Assembly (NCBI GenBank): GCA_003539625.1
Contig: DPOU01000010.1
Location: forward strand, 1 to 25,407
Source of the DNA: Acholeplasmatales bacterium
GTDB lineage: Bacteria > Bacillota_I > Bacilli_A > ML615J-28 > CAG-313
Length of the DNA stretch: 25,407 bases
Direction: 5' to 3'
Part shown: positions 6,832-16,200 of the stretch, one piece after another
Position numbering within the stretch: the first letter of the stretch is position 1
How the letters are laid out: each line of letters starts with the position of its first letter
Notes under the pieces: generated by a model
The model's input: the letters and a program-made list of their open reading frames with translations, nothing else
Told to the model about the DNA's origin: nothing
Databases searched by the model: none
Position numbers and translations under genes: made by a program

Positions 6832-7899
6832 TTATTTTTTTATTTCTTTTAAAAAGTCTTCCACTTCTTCTAATTTGTTTAAGAATTTTTCTTTATTACT
6901 AAAATCTGGCAACATAAAGATATGCATATCTTTTGATGTTGTTACAACATTTTGAATAACTAAGATAGACTTAGCTTCATTTTGATTTTGAAACATCGAT
7001 GTAGGTAACGTAATCAAACATACAATGTGACCTCTTTCATGTAAATAGTCATTAAATAAATTACTTTTATCATGACTAAAGAAATCATTGTTTACTAAAT
7101 AAAAAGATAGATGTGGTTTATCAATCATTAAATCATGTTCTATGGCAAGATACGGAAAATACTTTACACCTTGATCATAAAGTTTTGAATGATATTCACT
7201 GTTATCATAATCATATGTAGCTAAATCACTTAAAACTAGGTCAGGATCTAAAACTTGATATTCTAACGCATCTTGATAATACATTTCTAATGGTATCATC
7301 ATCATATTGGCCTTATGCATTGCGGCAGAGGCAAGTAATGGGTGATTTTCCATCCCTATCATATGTATCTCCATTTTTGCATAGTTGTAAAGCGTAAACA
7401 TTAGATTACCAACACCAAAATTAGGATCTAACACTAGCAATTCTTTTTTATCAAAATAACAAGCATTTATTAATTTAGCAAATATTAATCCCACAACATC
7501 AGGAGTGATTAAATCAAGTGGAAAATTAACATTTTTAAATGCCTTTATATCAAGTAATAGAAATGCTCTACGTATTTCTTCAGTGTTTATACCATTTTCA
7601 TCAACATCTGCTTCAAAGGCTTCTAAGATATCATCTATTTCGTTTTTTACTTCATCATCTACTTTTAGATCTTCACCATTTAAAAAATAGTCAATTACCT
7701 TAAATAAACTTTCATAGTAGTTAGTTGTTGCCTTTTCATTATTATAATTAGTAACATCCGTATTTTCTCTTTCTTCATCGATAAAGCCATAATAGTGTTT
7801 CATAGTAGCTTCATCAAATAAATCGACCATACGATTAATCATATCTTGTTTAATATGAGTGTCTCTGGAAATCCATTGTTCAATTTTATTATTCTCCAC
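6832..7899 (-). CDS. YtxK-like class I methyltransferase-fold protein
   Basis: A 355-residue protein resembling Bacillus YtxK and the N6-adenine DNA methylase fold. It has an acidic helical N-terminal region (1-125), TPDVVGLIFAKLI, then SAM-binding motif I (VLDPNFGVGNLMF, 156-168), an acidic end to strand 2 (GMENHPLL) and motif IV at 224-229, which reads SDLATY where an active adenine methylase has NPPY. The missing Pro-Pro-Tyr makes DNA methylation doubtful. No specificity or restriction subunit is nearby, so this is not a restriction-modification system. The start is GTG with AGGAGA about 6 nt upstream. The start codon lies inside the previous gene (11-bp overlap), implying coupled translation. 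Role unknown; a methyltransferase-like housekeeping or competence-related protein is the best guess. Confidence 0.8.
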   Translation of the reverse strand: MENNKIEQWISRDTHIKQDMINRMVDLFDEATMKHYYGFIDEERENTDVTNYNNEKATTNYYESLFKVIDYFLNGEDLKVDDEVKNEIDDILEAFEADVDENGINTEEIRRAFLLLDIKAFKNVNFPLDLITPDVVGLIFAKLINACYFDKKELLVLDPNFGVGNLMFTLYNYAKMEIHMIGMENHPLLASAAMHKANMMMIPLEMYYQDALEYQVLDPDLVLSDLATYDYDNSEYHSKLYDQGVKYFPYLAIEHDLMIDKPHLSFYLVNNDFFSHDKSNLFNDYLHERGHIVCLITLPTSMFQNQNEAKSILVIQNVVTTSKDMHIFMLPDFSNKEKFLNKLEEVEDFLKEIKK

Positions 7900-9481
7900 G
7901 ATTTATCTCCTCTATTATTTTTAAAGCACATTTTATTCCATCAATTGCACTGGTCATAATACCACCTGAAAAACCAGCACCTTCACCGATTGGATATATA
8001 TATTTAGTTGCTAGATATTTTTCATTTCTTTTAATTTGAATAGGGCTAGATGATCTAGTCTCGGGAATAGTTAGAATTGCATCGTCACAATTAAAACCAT
8101 TTATTTTTAAAGAAAAGGCTTCAATTGCCTCTTTTAGGGAATCATTAATCCATTTTGGTAAGATATCATTAATATTGGCATATATATACCTTGGTTTAAT
8201 GGTAGGGGTTATTTTCCCAATTTCTTTTGTTATTTGATTGTTTTTAAAATCAATATAGCGTTGAACAGGAACACCATAATCCTTACCTACATTATAACAC
8301 TTCTTCTCAATCATTCTTTGAAAGTTAAGACCATCTAGGGGACTATTTACATAGTAATCACTAGGTTTTATTTCAACTAGTACGGCAGAATTAGCATTGA
8401 TACCGTCTCTAGCAAAATTACTCATGCCATTAACTACTAAATGTTCATTTTCGCTACTTGCATTAACTACATATCCACCTGGGCACATACAGAAAGTATA
8501 AGCTGCTCTACTACTTGCAAGGTGAGTTACTAATTTATACGAAGCAGGAGGAAGATATTTAGCTTTATCATGATACAAGGCTTCACTAATGTCTTTTTGT
8601 AAGTGTTCAATTCTAACCCCAATAGCGAATGCTTTAGGATTCATTTCAACCTTATTATTATATAACATTTCATACGTATCGGTTGCGCTATGGCCTATAG
8701 CTAAAATCATACCATCATACTTTTCCGCTTTTAATACTGAACTTTCAAAATTTGCAACAATACCATCAGATTCTTCTTTAAAATTAGTTAGTTTAGTTTC
8801 AAAATATACTTTGACATTTTGTTGTTCTAGCGTTTTTCTAATATTCTTTAAAACATTTTGTAAAACATCGGTACCAATATGTGGTTTGGCTTCATACATG
8901 ATGTTACTTGGGGCACCATGTTCAACAAACAATTTTAGCACAGCTTCTACTAATTCAGTATGGTTACCTGTGTTGAGTTTGCCATCTGAAAAAGTACCTG
9001 CACCACCTTCACCAAACTGGATGTTAGAATTTTGGTTTAGTTTACCAGTTTTGAAAAAGTTATCAACATCTAATAAGCGCTCTTCAACTTTTTTTCCGCG
9101 ATCAATTATTGAAACATCTAAGCCACTTTTACTTAAGATATAGGCACAAAATAATCCTGCGGGGCCCATACCTACCACTAGATACTTTTTCTTGTTTTTA
9201 ACTTTTGGTACATTTAAATTAAATGGGGTATATTTTTCAACAAAATGATATTTTCTAAGTAATATTTGTTCTTTTTTTCTATTGTAAAGGCCAAAAGAAA
9301 CATGAAAAATATAGGCAATATTTTGCCTTGCGTCAATATTTTTTCTAAGTAGTTTTAATTCTTTTATTTCACTATCTTTTAGTTTAAGTTTTAAACATAT
9401 TTGTTTTTTGGCATAGTCTAACAACATTGAATCAGTAACATAGGCTTTTATGTCATATTTTAAATTATTTATTCTAAGCAT
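7889..9481 (-). CDS. FAD-dependent dehydrogenase of the COG2509 family
   Basis: A 530-residue cytosolic flavoprotein of unknown substrate. An N-terminal helical/ferredoxin-like region (1-95) is typical of this family. It is followed by the FAD Rossmann motif VVGMGPAGLFCAY (about 102-114), the family hallmark FGEGGAGTFSDGKL (156-169) and the C-terminal FAD-binding PIGEGAGFSGGIM, which is where a functional flavoprotein closes on the cofactor. The length matches the family. The ATG overlaps the end of the preceding flavoprotein gene by 8 bp; the ribosome binding site (GAAGGT) lies inside that gene. In many Bacillota members of this family neighbour other flavoproteins or methyltransferases; here one of each is adjacent. 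An oxidoreductase is sure, the reaction is not. Confidence 0.88.
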   Translation of the reverse strand: MLRINNLKYDIKAYVTDSMLLDYAKKQICLKLKLKDSEIKELKLLRKNIDARQNIAYIFHVSFGLYNRKKEQILLRKYHFVEKYTPFNLNVPKVKNKKKYLVVGMGPAGLFCAYILSKSGLDVSIIDRGKKVEERLLDVDNFFKTGKLNQNSNIQFGEGGAGTFSDGKLNTGNHTELVEAVLKLFVEHGAPSNIMYEAKPHIGTDVLQNVLKNIRKTLEQQNVKVYFETKLTNFKEESDGIVANFESSVLKAEKYDGMILAIGHSATDTYEMLYNNKVEMNPKAFAIGVRIEHLQKDISEALYHDKAKYLPPASYKLVTHLASSRAAYTFCMCPGGYVVNASSENEHLVVNGMSNFARDGINANSAVLVEIKPSDYYVNSPLDGLNFQRMIEKKCYNVGKDYGVPVQRYIDFKNNQITKEIGKITPTIKPRYIYANINDILPKWINDSLKEAIEAFSLKINGFNCDDAILTIPETRSSSPIQIKRNEKYLATKYIYPIGEGAGFSGGIMTSAIDGIKCALKIIEEINRGE

Positions 9482-10649
9482 TTTTTATACCTTCAATAAT
9501 TCTTTTCGCAACATATATACCACTGGCAAAAGCAAAGTGTAAATTATATCCCCCACATTTACCATCGATATCTAAGAGTTCTCCACATATATATACATTC
9601 TTATGATTTTTTAAATTTAAACTTCTATTAATACAATCTAAACTAACTCCACCTAATGTTACTTGTGAACGATCAAATCCATAATCACCAGTTATTTCAA
9701 TAGGATAATTCTTTATTAGGTTTATAGCTTTCTTAAAAGATTTAGCTTTTTCCATAATTAATTTTGCCATCATTTTAGGCAGTATTCCTTCTAAGCATTC
9801 AGCTAACGCTAATTCTACATGCATATCAAAAAATATTTGGATATCATCTTTAGTTAAACTAGGTAATAAATCTAAATATAACTTATAATCTTCATTTGTT
9901 CTTTCGATTACACGCGAAGCATTCATTACTACTATTCCACTAATGCCATCTTCTTTAAACTGTACTTCACCATTTTCAGTAAATATACATTCATCTTTAT
10001 CATTGAACAACTTTAGATTAACTTTTTGACGAATACCATTTAAGCCTTTTATTGAATCTTTAGTTGTTTTAAGCCCTACTAGTCCTGGTTTTAGTGGAGT
10101 AATTTTTGCCCCAAGTTCTTTTGCTAATGCATATCCTTCGCCATTTGAACCAAGGTAACTTGAAGATTTGCCACCAGTTGCAAGAATGACAATATCAAAT
10201 GGGTGTAATTCATTATTAGTTGTTAAGATATATTTATCATTTTCTTTGTTTATGTTTGCTACTAAAGTATTCGTTTTAACTTCAATTTGTAATTCAAAAA
10301 TTTTTCTTAATAATATATCAAGAACGGTGCTTGCCATATCAGTGATAGGATAAATTCTACCACTTGAATCTGGCATAGTTATGAGCCCAAGTTCTTGAAA
10401 ATAGCATCTTAAATTAGTACTATTAATTTCTTTAATAATATTGTTAACAAATGCATTATTATAGTAACTCATATCTAAATCAGTATTGGATAAATTACAT
10501 CTACCATTGCCACTAGCTAGTATTTTTTTACCAACACGGTCTTTTTTTTCATAGATGACTACATTTACTTTATCTCCAAGTGATTCTTTTATTTTTATTC
10601 CTGCCAGCATTCCTGATGGACCAGCTCCAACTATTGCAACTTTCTTCAT
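9474..10649 (-). CDS. YhiN/HI0933-family flavoprotein
   Basis: A 391-residue FAD-binding protein of the HI0933 (COG2081) family, often annotated as aminoacetone oxidase family; its physiological substrate is not settled. Seen: an N-terminal dinucleotide-binding motif VGAGPSGMLAG (7-17), the family hallmark GKKILASGNGRCNLSN (40-55), LATGGKSS and a C-terminal FAD-binding segment CGELLDIDGKCGGYNL (355-370). The length is normal and no key motif is missing. It opens the four-gene minus operon and has its own extended -10 promoter, with GAGG 6-7 nt before the ATG. Its last codons overlap the next flavoprotein gene, so two distinct FAD proteins are made from coupled genes. Confidence 0.92.
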   Translation of the reverse strand: MKKVAIVGAGPSGMLAGIKIKESLGDKVNVVIYEKKDRVGKKILASGNGRCNLSNTDLDMSYYNNAFVNNIIKEINSTNLRCYFQELGLITMPDSSGRIYPITDMASTVLDILLRKIFELQIEVKTNTLVANINKENDKYILTTNNELHPFDIVILATGGKSSSYLGSNGEGYALAKELGAKITPLKPGLVGLKTTKDSIKGLNGIRQKVNLKLFNDKDECIFTENGEVQFKEDGISGIVVMNASRVIERTNEDYKLYLDLLPSLTKDDIQIFFDMHVELALAECLEGILPKMMAKLIMEKAKSFKKAINLIKNYPIEITGDYGFDRSQVTLGGVSLDCINRSLNLKNHKNVYICGELLDIDGKCGGYNLHFAFASGIYVAKRIIEGIKNA

Positions 10650-10675
10650 ATATACCTCAACTAATCTTCGTGTAT

Positions 10676-10704
10676 ATTATAACAAATATTTTCTTTTTTT
10701 TCCA
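10676..10704 (-). promoter_or_regulatory. Promoter of the flavoprotein operon
   Basis: Minus strand TGGAAA (10699-10704), 17-nt spacer, TATAAT (10676-10681) with TG before it (TGTTATAAT). The predicted start near 10669 gives a leader of about 20 nt with the GAGG ribosome binding site. Confidence 0.7.
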
Positions 10705-10742
10705 TTTGATAGTAAAGAAAAATAATTAATTTTTTATAATTA

Positions 10743-10769
10743 TTAAAAAAACTCGAATTATCGAGTTTT
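10743..10769 (-). terminator. Terminator of ytfI-ytfJ
   Basis: Stem ACTCGA (10751-10756) with TCGAGT (10761-10766), lengthened by A-T pairs, loop ATTA. Read on the minus strand it is followed by a T-run. It begins directly after the ytfJ stop codon. Confidence 0.8.
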
Positions 10770-11138
10770 CTATTGTTTCTTATTTTTTAATAATAATAGT
10801 AATTCTTTACCTACTTCAGGTATAAGTTCAATTAAGTTTTCTAAAATATGTGAATGTTCATCTAGATGCAAAACTTTAACATCATTTGGTAGTATTACTA
10901 AAAAGGCAATGGGAGTAAGCGACATCGTTCCACCGGCTGCTCCCCCAAATGGATCATCGTTGATTTCTTCTTTCTTTTGGTTTACCCCACCACTTATAAA
11001 ACCGCACCTTACTCGTGATATTGGCATAACTGATATTCCATTAAAATTCATTAATTTGCCAACTACCACACTTACATCTACCATTGATTTCATTTTGTCA
11101 ATAGTTTGATTAAATAATTGATTAATATTACTATCCAT
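10770..11138 (-). CDS. ytfJ: YtfJ/GerW-family sporulation/germination protein
   Basis: 122 residues with the features of the YtfJ family: an N-terminal helix (INQLFNQTIDKMKSMVD), VVVGKLMNFNGISVMPISRV, the Gly-rich GFISGGVNQKK, then FGGAAGGTMSLTPIAFLVI and a hydrophobic helical end. In Bacillus subtilis YtfJ (GerW) is made in the forespore and affects germination; that role is from the literature and may not hold here, since relatives occur in bacteria not known to sporulate. The ATG is 2 nt after the ytfI stop, with GGGGGT within the end of ytfI as ribosome binding site. The ytfI-ytfJ order is the same as in Bacillus, which supports both calls. Confidence 0.88.
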   Translation of the reverse strand: MDSNINQLFNQTIDKMKSMVDVSVVVGKLMNFNGISVMPISRVRCGFISGGVNQKKEEINDDPFGGAAGGTMSLTPIAFLVILPNDVKVLHLDEHSHILENLIELIPEVGKELLLLLKNKKQ

Positions 11139-11140
11139 AA

Positions 11141-11701
11141 TTATACCCCCATTTTAATAGTTTTTAAAAATAACTTGAATTTTTTACACATTGCTATTAA
11201 AAACTTAAATAGCGTTAGTGTTAATTCTAGTTCAAATAATAATCCTAAATTATTATTACCAATTATTACTTGATAATAATCATCATCTACATACTTAAAA
11301 GTACTTTCGATATATCTTTTTATTGTTGCAACACTAAACCAACCACTAAATCCTAATAAAGTAAACAAGGTTGGATTATTAGAGTTAGTAACAGGAATAA
11401 AGGTTACTTTAGTAACTGTTGCATATTCTAATATTAAATAAAATAAAAAAGAGTTTTCTTTTTGGACTTTTAATCCTTCATTTAAATTATAAGATGATAA
11501 TACTTTCCAAACACTTATTTTTGGTATGTTTAGGTTATTATTTTGAACTACTTTCATTTTCTTAATTAATGTGTTAAATATTCTAATTTCAAGGTATGGT
11601 TCTTCAGTCATTCTCTTACCAATCTTTACTCTAATAGGAATTAACAAGATAATATTTAAGAAAAAAAGAATACTTGTAATTATAATAATTATCTTAAGCA
11701 T
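11141..11701 (-). CDS. ytfI: DUF2953-type membrane-anchored protein, YtfI-like
   Basis: 186 residues beginning with a hydrophobic helix (about 1-22, very Ile/Leu-rich), followed by a beta-rich region (PIRVKIGKRM, then EIRIFNTLIKKMKV) and a C-terminal hydrophobic stretch. Sequence similarity is low, but the layout and its position directly before ytfJ match Bacillus ytfI, whose product is a DUF2953 protein. The pair is transcribed alone and ends at a hairpin. There is no clear ribosome binding site before the ATG; the leader is A/T only. A weak -10 (TATAAA, minus strand 11729-11734) lies close to the divergent yidD promoter. Function is unknown in any organism. Confidence 0.72.
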   Translation of the reverse strand: MLKIIIIITSILFFLNIILLIPIRVKIGKRMTEEPYLEIRIFNTLIKKMKVVQNNNLNIPKISVWKVLSSYNLNEGLKVQKENSFLFYLILEYATVTKVTFIPVTNSNNPTLFTLLGFSGWFSVATIKRYIESTFKYVDDDYYQVIIGNNNLGLLFELELTLTLFKFLIAMCKKFKLFLKTIKMGV

Positions 11702-11753
11702 ATATATATTTTTTATCTTTTTTTGTATTTTATACTCTTTATTAACGTTTTTT

Positions 11754-11762
11754 TGATATAAT
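11754..11762 (+). promoter_or_regulatory. yidD promoter, extended -10
   Basis: TGATATAAT (11754-11762) is a full extended -10; no good -35 is visible. The predicted start near 11769 makes a TTG start at 11767 impossible and supports the ATG at 11779. Confidence 0.6.
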
Positions 11763-11778
11763 TGTTTTGGTGATAGTT

Positions 11779-12453
11779 ATGAGTTTAAATAAATGGGCAA
11801 TTAACAAAATTAAATTTTACCAAAAAAATAAATTACAATCTGGACGTTGTAGACATTATCCAAGTTGTTCTGCCTATGGTATAGAGTGTTATGAAAAGTT
11901 TAATTTTGTAAAAGCATCATTTCTTACCCTATCTAGAATAGTTAGGTGTAATCCTCTTAGTAGGAAAGTTTATGATCCTGTTCCTAAAACAAAAGAAGAA
12001 AAGAAATTAGCTAAAATAGCGCTTAATAAAGAAATATACTTTAAAGATATGTTATTAAATGAACATATTAAGTACCCTAATATGGAACTAGTTGATGATA
12101 TCGTTTTTTGTTTTGTCACTTCTTTTCCTTCCGTAGTTAAGCCTGATTTAATTAATCTTTCATATAAAGAAAATTTATCACCAACACTTATCAGATATAT
12201 ATTTGATAAACCTTTAGAATCAACTAATTATAACTTAGATAATAATAATTATTTAATAACTGATGATTTATTAAATAAATTTTATACAAGAATAGATATT
12301 TTACTACTATTATTAAAACATAAAGAAATAAATTATCACACTAAATATAAGAAATTATACCAAGAAGTGTTTAATTATCTTACTAATCAAAAACAAATTG
12401 TTAGTAGTTGTAATTATTTAGTTAATGATTTTTATATTGAATTTGTTAAGTAA
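11779..12453 (+). CDS. yidD: YidD-family membrane insertion factor with long C-terminal extension
   Basis: Residues 1-70 are a complete YidD: RCRHYPSCSAYGIECYEKF with Cys24 and Cys30, then LSRIVRCNPLSRKVYDPVP with Cys57. YidD is a small protein on the cytosolic face that helps the YidC insertase place membrane proteins. Normal YidD ends near residue 70-85; here about 150 more residues follow, rich in Lys, Asn, Leu and Tyr, mostly helical, with no recognisable domain and no membrane helix. I chose the ATG at 11779 because GGTGAT lies 4 nt upstream, while a TTG at 11767 would fall at the transcript start. No yidC, rnpA or rpmH is adjacent. It stands alone between its promoter and a strong terminator. 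Confidence 0.88.
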   Translation: MSLNKWAINKIKFYQKNKLQSGRCRHYPSCSAYGIECYEKFNFVKASFLTLSRIVRCNPLSRKVYDPVPKTKEEKKLAKIALNKEIYFKDMLLNEHIKYPNMELVDDIVFCFVTSFPSVVKPDLINLSYKENLSPTLIRYIFDKPLESTNYNLDNNNYLITDDLLNKFYTRIDILLLLLKHKEINYHTKYKKLYQEVFNYLTNQKQIVSSCNYLVNDFYIEFVK

Positions 12454-12457
12454 AAAC

Positions 12458-12487
12458 CACGTTAGGATAACTAACGTGATTTTTGTT
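12458..12487. terminator. Bidirectional terminator between yidD and rsuA
   Basis: CACGTTAG (12458-12465) pairs with CTAACGTG (12471-12478) around GATAA. T-runs follow on the plus strand and, read in reverse, on the minus strand, where it ends the GHL10-rsuA transcript. Confidence 0.85.
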
Positions 12488-12498
12488 TTTTATTAACT

Positions 12499-13200
12499 TT
12501 AACTAATTAATAATTTTAAATCATTTTGAGTAAGTTCTATATATTTACCTATTGGTAAATCATCAGGTAATTTTAAATTGCCAATTTGTACTCTCTTTAA
12601 ATAGGTAACATCTGAACCTAAGTAGTGAATCATTCTTTTTACTTGGTGGAACTGTCCTTCTTTAATCGTTAAATAAGCTTGGTTTTTATCAATTATCACA
12701 AGTTTAGAAGGAAGATAAGTAGTATTCTTTAATATAACTGGATTTTCTAAAATTGTTGGTGCGTCATCTGGTAACTCTTTATCATACTCCACATAATATA
12801 CCTTTTCAATATGTGAGTTAGGACTAGTTAGTGTGTGAACAAAATTACCATCATTAGTTATTATTAACATACCTTCTGTATCTAAATCTAGTCTACCTAC
12901 TATTAATAGTTCTTCAACTAGTTTCTTAGGCAAATTATTAAATAACTCCATTACCACATGATGAGTATCATCTTGGTTTGCACAAATATATCCTTTAGGT
13001 TTATTTAATAAATAGTAATAATATCTTTGATACTTTAAGATATTACCATTGTAAGTAACTATATCAATACTTTCATTAATATTGTAGTCTTCTTTAATAA
13101 TTATCTTATCATTTACCTTTATTAAGCCTTTTTTTATTAATGTTTTTGCTTCTTTTCGAGTTCCTAAAAAGCAATCAGTAAGATATTTATCTAAACGCAT
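12499..13200 (-). CDS. rsuA: RsuA-type rRNA pseudouridine synthase
   Basis: Isomerises a uridine in rRNA to pseudouridine; in RsuA itself this is U516 of 16S rRNA (substrate inferred by family). The 233 residues comprise an N-terminal S4 RNA-binding domain (MRLDKYL, then IKVND, about 1-55), the LLNKPKGYIC motif (64-73) and the catalytic GRLDLDTEGMLIITNDG (102-118) with Asp105 as nucleophile. The late QFHQVKRM motif is also present. Length is normal. The ATG lies inside the end of the GHL10 gene (14-bp overlap) with only a weak AAAG ribosome binding site, so translation is probably coupled. Sharing a transcript with a surface glycosidase is unusual for this housekeeping enzyme. Confidence 0.9.
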   Translation of the reverse strand: MRLDKYLTDCFLGTRKEAKTLIKKGLIKVNDKIIIKEDYNINESIDIVTYNGNILKYQRYYYYLLNKPKGYICANQDDTHHVVMELFNNLPKKLVEELLIVGRLDLDTEGMLIITNDGNFVHTLTSPNSHIEKVYYVEYDKELPDDAPTILENPVILKNTTYLPSKLVIIDKNQAYLTIKEGQFHQVKRMIHYLGSDVTYLKRVQIGNLKLPDDLPIGKYIELTQNDLKLLIS

Positions 13201-16200
13201 GTTTCTTTATTACAACAATTGACATTGATAAACATATTAGTATTGCAACATATCTTAAGATTATTGCGTTACCATTACAATTGTTTTTCTTAATCTTTTC
13301 CCATTTTGCCACTAGTTGAATATCACTAGTAACTTTTTGATTGAAATCAAATAATTCATCACCATTATACCATCCAAGGAATGTATAACCTTCTTTAGTT
13401 GGATCAACCGGTTTAGTAATACATGTATCTTTTTCAATTTTAACAATTTTTAAAGCACCCTCATTACTAAACGTTACTTTTACCTTTAGTGAATCAAGAT
13501 ATTCTGAATATAAAACATTATATGTTGTATCAAATTCTTCAGTTATTTCAACAACTTCTTCAATTGTTGCAACTTCAAATACTTTTTTCTTAGTTAGGTT
13601 AACTAAATTAGTTATTGGTAAATATGCTATTTTCTTTGATTCAAAATATTTTTGGGCTTCATCAATTTTATTTCTTAACTCTGTTATATATGAATTACCC
13701 TTTTCTAAATAATCTTCAGTTATCTTGTCTGCTTCTTCAATTGTTCCAGCTTCTTTTAGTAAAGTTGTTGCATTTGCAATTATTTCTTTTAATGCTTGGT
13801 TTTGATTATCACTATACCAACTTTGTGGTAATTCATTTAATTTACCAATATTTTCTTGAATTTTTGCTTGTAGTTTATTATGAGCATCAGTTACTTCTTC
13901 TTTAAATACTTCAGGGTAATTTCTTATTTCTGAAATAGATGCTAATTCATCAATTGTTGCTTTTGTAACTGTTACTTTTTTGGCAATCTCAGCCATTTCT
14001 TTTTGGCTATAATTAAGTTCTGCAACATAATCGTCAATTGCTTTTTTAGCCTCATTTTTGGCAATTTCAGCATTTTCAAAATATTCTCGTAAAGTTGCTA
14101 CTACCCTTGTATAGATGTAGTTAATTTCTGAGTATGATGTTTCATTTTGAATTTGTTTTTTGAACTTATCACCATAAGTATTAAGCTCTTTTCTAACCGC
14201 ATCACTTACATCATATGAAGCAATTAAATCATCAATTTTTTGGATATATTGATTACGATAGTCTTGTAATTCTTTTTCTTCTATTGCAATAGTTTTAATC
14301 TTAGCTATCTTTTCGGTAGCTGATTTAATGTTATTATCTACTTCAACTGTTGTTGTTGATGAATCAATTAAGTTTAGAGTTTCATTTATAATGTCAGTTA
14401 TTTTTGCTTGATTAGCACTACTATAATCATTTAAATTAACGGAATTCTTGAGTTGATTTTTCTTAGTGTTTTTGTAATCAGTTAATTCTTTTTCAGATTT
14501 TAGTCTTAAGTATTCATTATAATAAGTATCTAACAAGTTACTATTAGTAACTAAACTCTTTACTGATTGAGTTGCATTCTCATATGCAGCCTTAGCTTTT
14601 AGAATAGCTTGTTCACTTGAAAGGGTAATTGGTGTTTCAATATCATTGATTAATTTAATAATTACTTGAGCAAGTTCTTCATCGGAAGCTACTGTTTCTT
14701 CATCAATATATGCTTTAGTACCTACTTCAAGTTGAGTAACTGGTACAAGTGGTGAAGCTTCAATGGTTGAATCTAAATAACGAACAATTACAACAGCCTC
14801 ATCATTTTCAAGGTTGATTGTTTTAGTACTATCAAAGCCTGCAGATATTTCTTTAATTTTATTATTAGAAATTATGAAGAAACCATCATTATTACTAGAT
14901 CTACTTTCAAATGCATCTCCCATTGTAAAACTTAACTTAGCACCCGTTTTATTTACATATGTTCCAGCAACTGATGCCCAGTTACATCTAGTTATTTGAC
15001 TAGCATCATTTATTTCAAAGTAATTGTCTTTAGCAATAAATAAGACATTATTATTAACGACTACAGTATGTCCTGACCAACCAATGTGTTTGGTTGTACC
15101 TACACCACATTCACCTTCATCTACTTCACTCATACTACTTGGATCATTACGGTAGAATAAACCATTTTGGTTTTCACCAACATAACCAATGTTGATATCA
15201 AAGTTTTTTGATAAAGTAAGATTATCATATTCAATTGTTGCGATGATTGTAATATATGTTTTTGCAAGATAGTCTTTTAGCCTTTTACCTGTAGTTAAAT
15301 TATATTTTTCAGCATCACTAGTATTTTTATATGCTAACGTAATATATGTATCAGTAGGTAAAACACGGTCAGTTTTAATATGTTTATCAATACTATTTAT
15401 ATATGTATCTAATTTATTTGATAATACATCATATCTACTAATAACTTTTTCTGCCTCTACTAATTTGTCAATATTTAGTACTTTTGCTTTATCTTCATCT
15501 GACAATGATTCATAATATTTTCTTATTTGTAAAATATTTGCTTTTTGGTCATAAGTAATAGTTGAAGGTAAATCATTAATCATTTTGATTGCGGCGACAT
15601 ATGATAACTCTAAATTAACTAATACTGGATTACTAACCTCATTGGCTAGATTTACACTAGCAACATAGTAGTTGTAACTAACAGTATTATCAGTCACAAC
15701 TGAAGTTGAAGTAGTATATTGATATATATAATCATAATTATTTTGATCAAGAACGCTATCAACTGGAACTTTATATACCATATAACCTCTAACATTATCT
15801 ACAGCATCCCAGCTTATTACACCACTATCAAATTTTACATTTTCAGGAGCAACCTTAGCTAATTTTGATTTGTAATAAGGAATAACTGCCCCTGGAATAC
15901 GTTTCTTCCAATAATCATTTGATATTGTGTTTACCGCATCACTTACTACACTATTTGATGATTTTAATAACGATGCATATTTATAAAAAGATGCGCCTTT
16001 AAATTCTTCATATTGTGCAGAAACTAGCAATTGTAATTTTATTTCATCGGTATGAGCTTTCCATGTAGCATCATCTTCTAGTGCTTTATATATTCCAAGA
16101 CCAGCATATAGGTTAACTTTTTTATATCTAACAGCCCAACTCCACCATCTGATACAATCTGCATATGGTGCATATTTGTTTTCTAAAGAGTGGTAACATT

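Noticed and set aside
6832..7899. Restriction-modification system built on the methylase-fold gene
   Set aside because: No specificity or endonuclease gene is adjacent and the NPPY motif is missing.
8589..9143. A 184-codon plus-strand open frame
   Set aside because: Antisense shadow of the COG2509 flavoprotein gene; no family motif and no expression signals.
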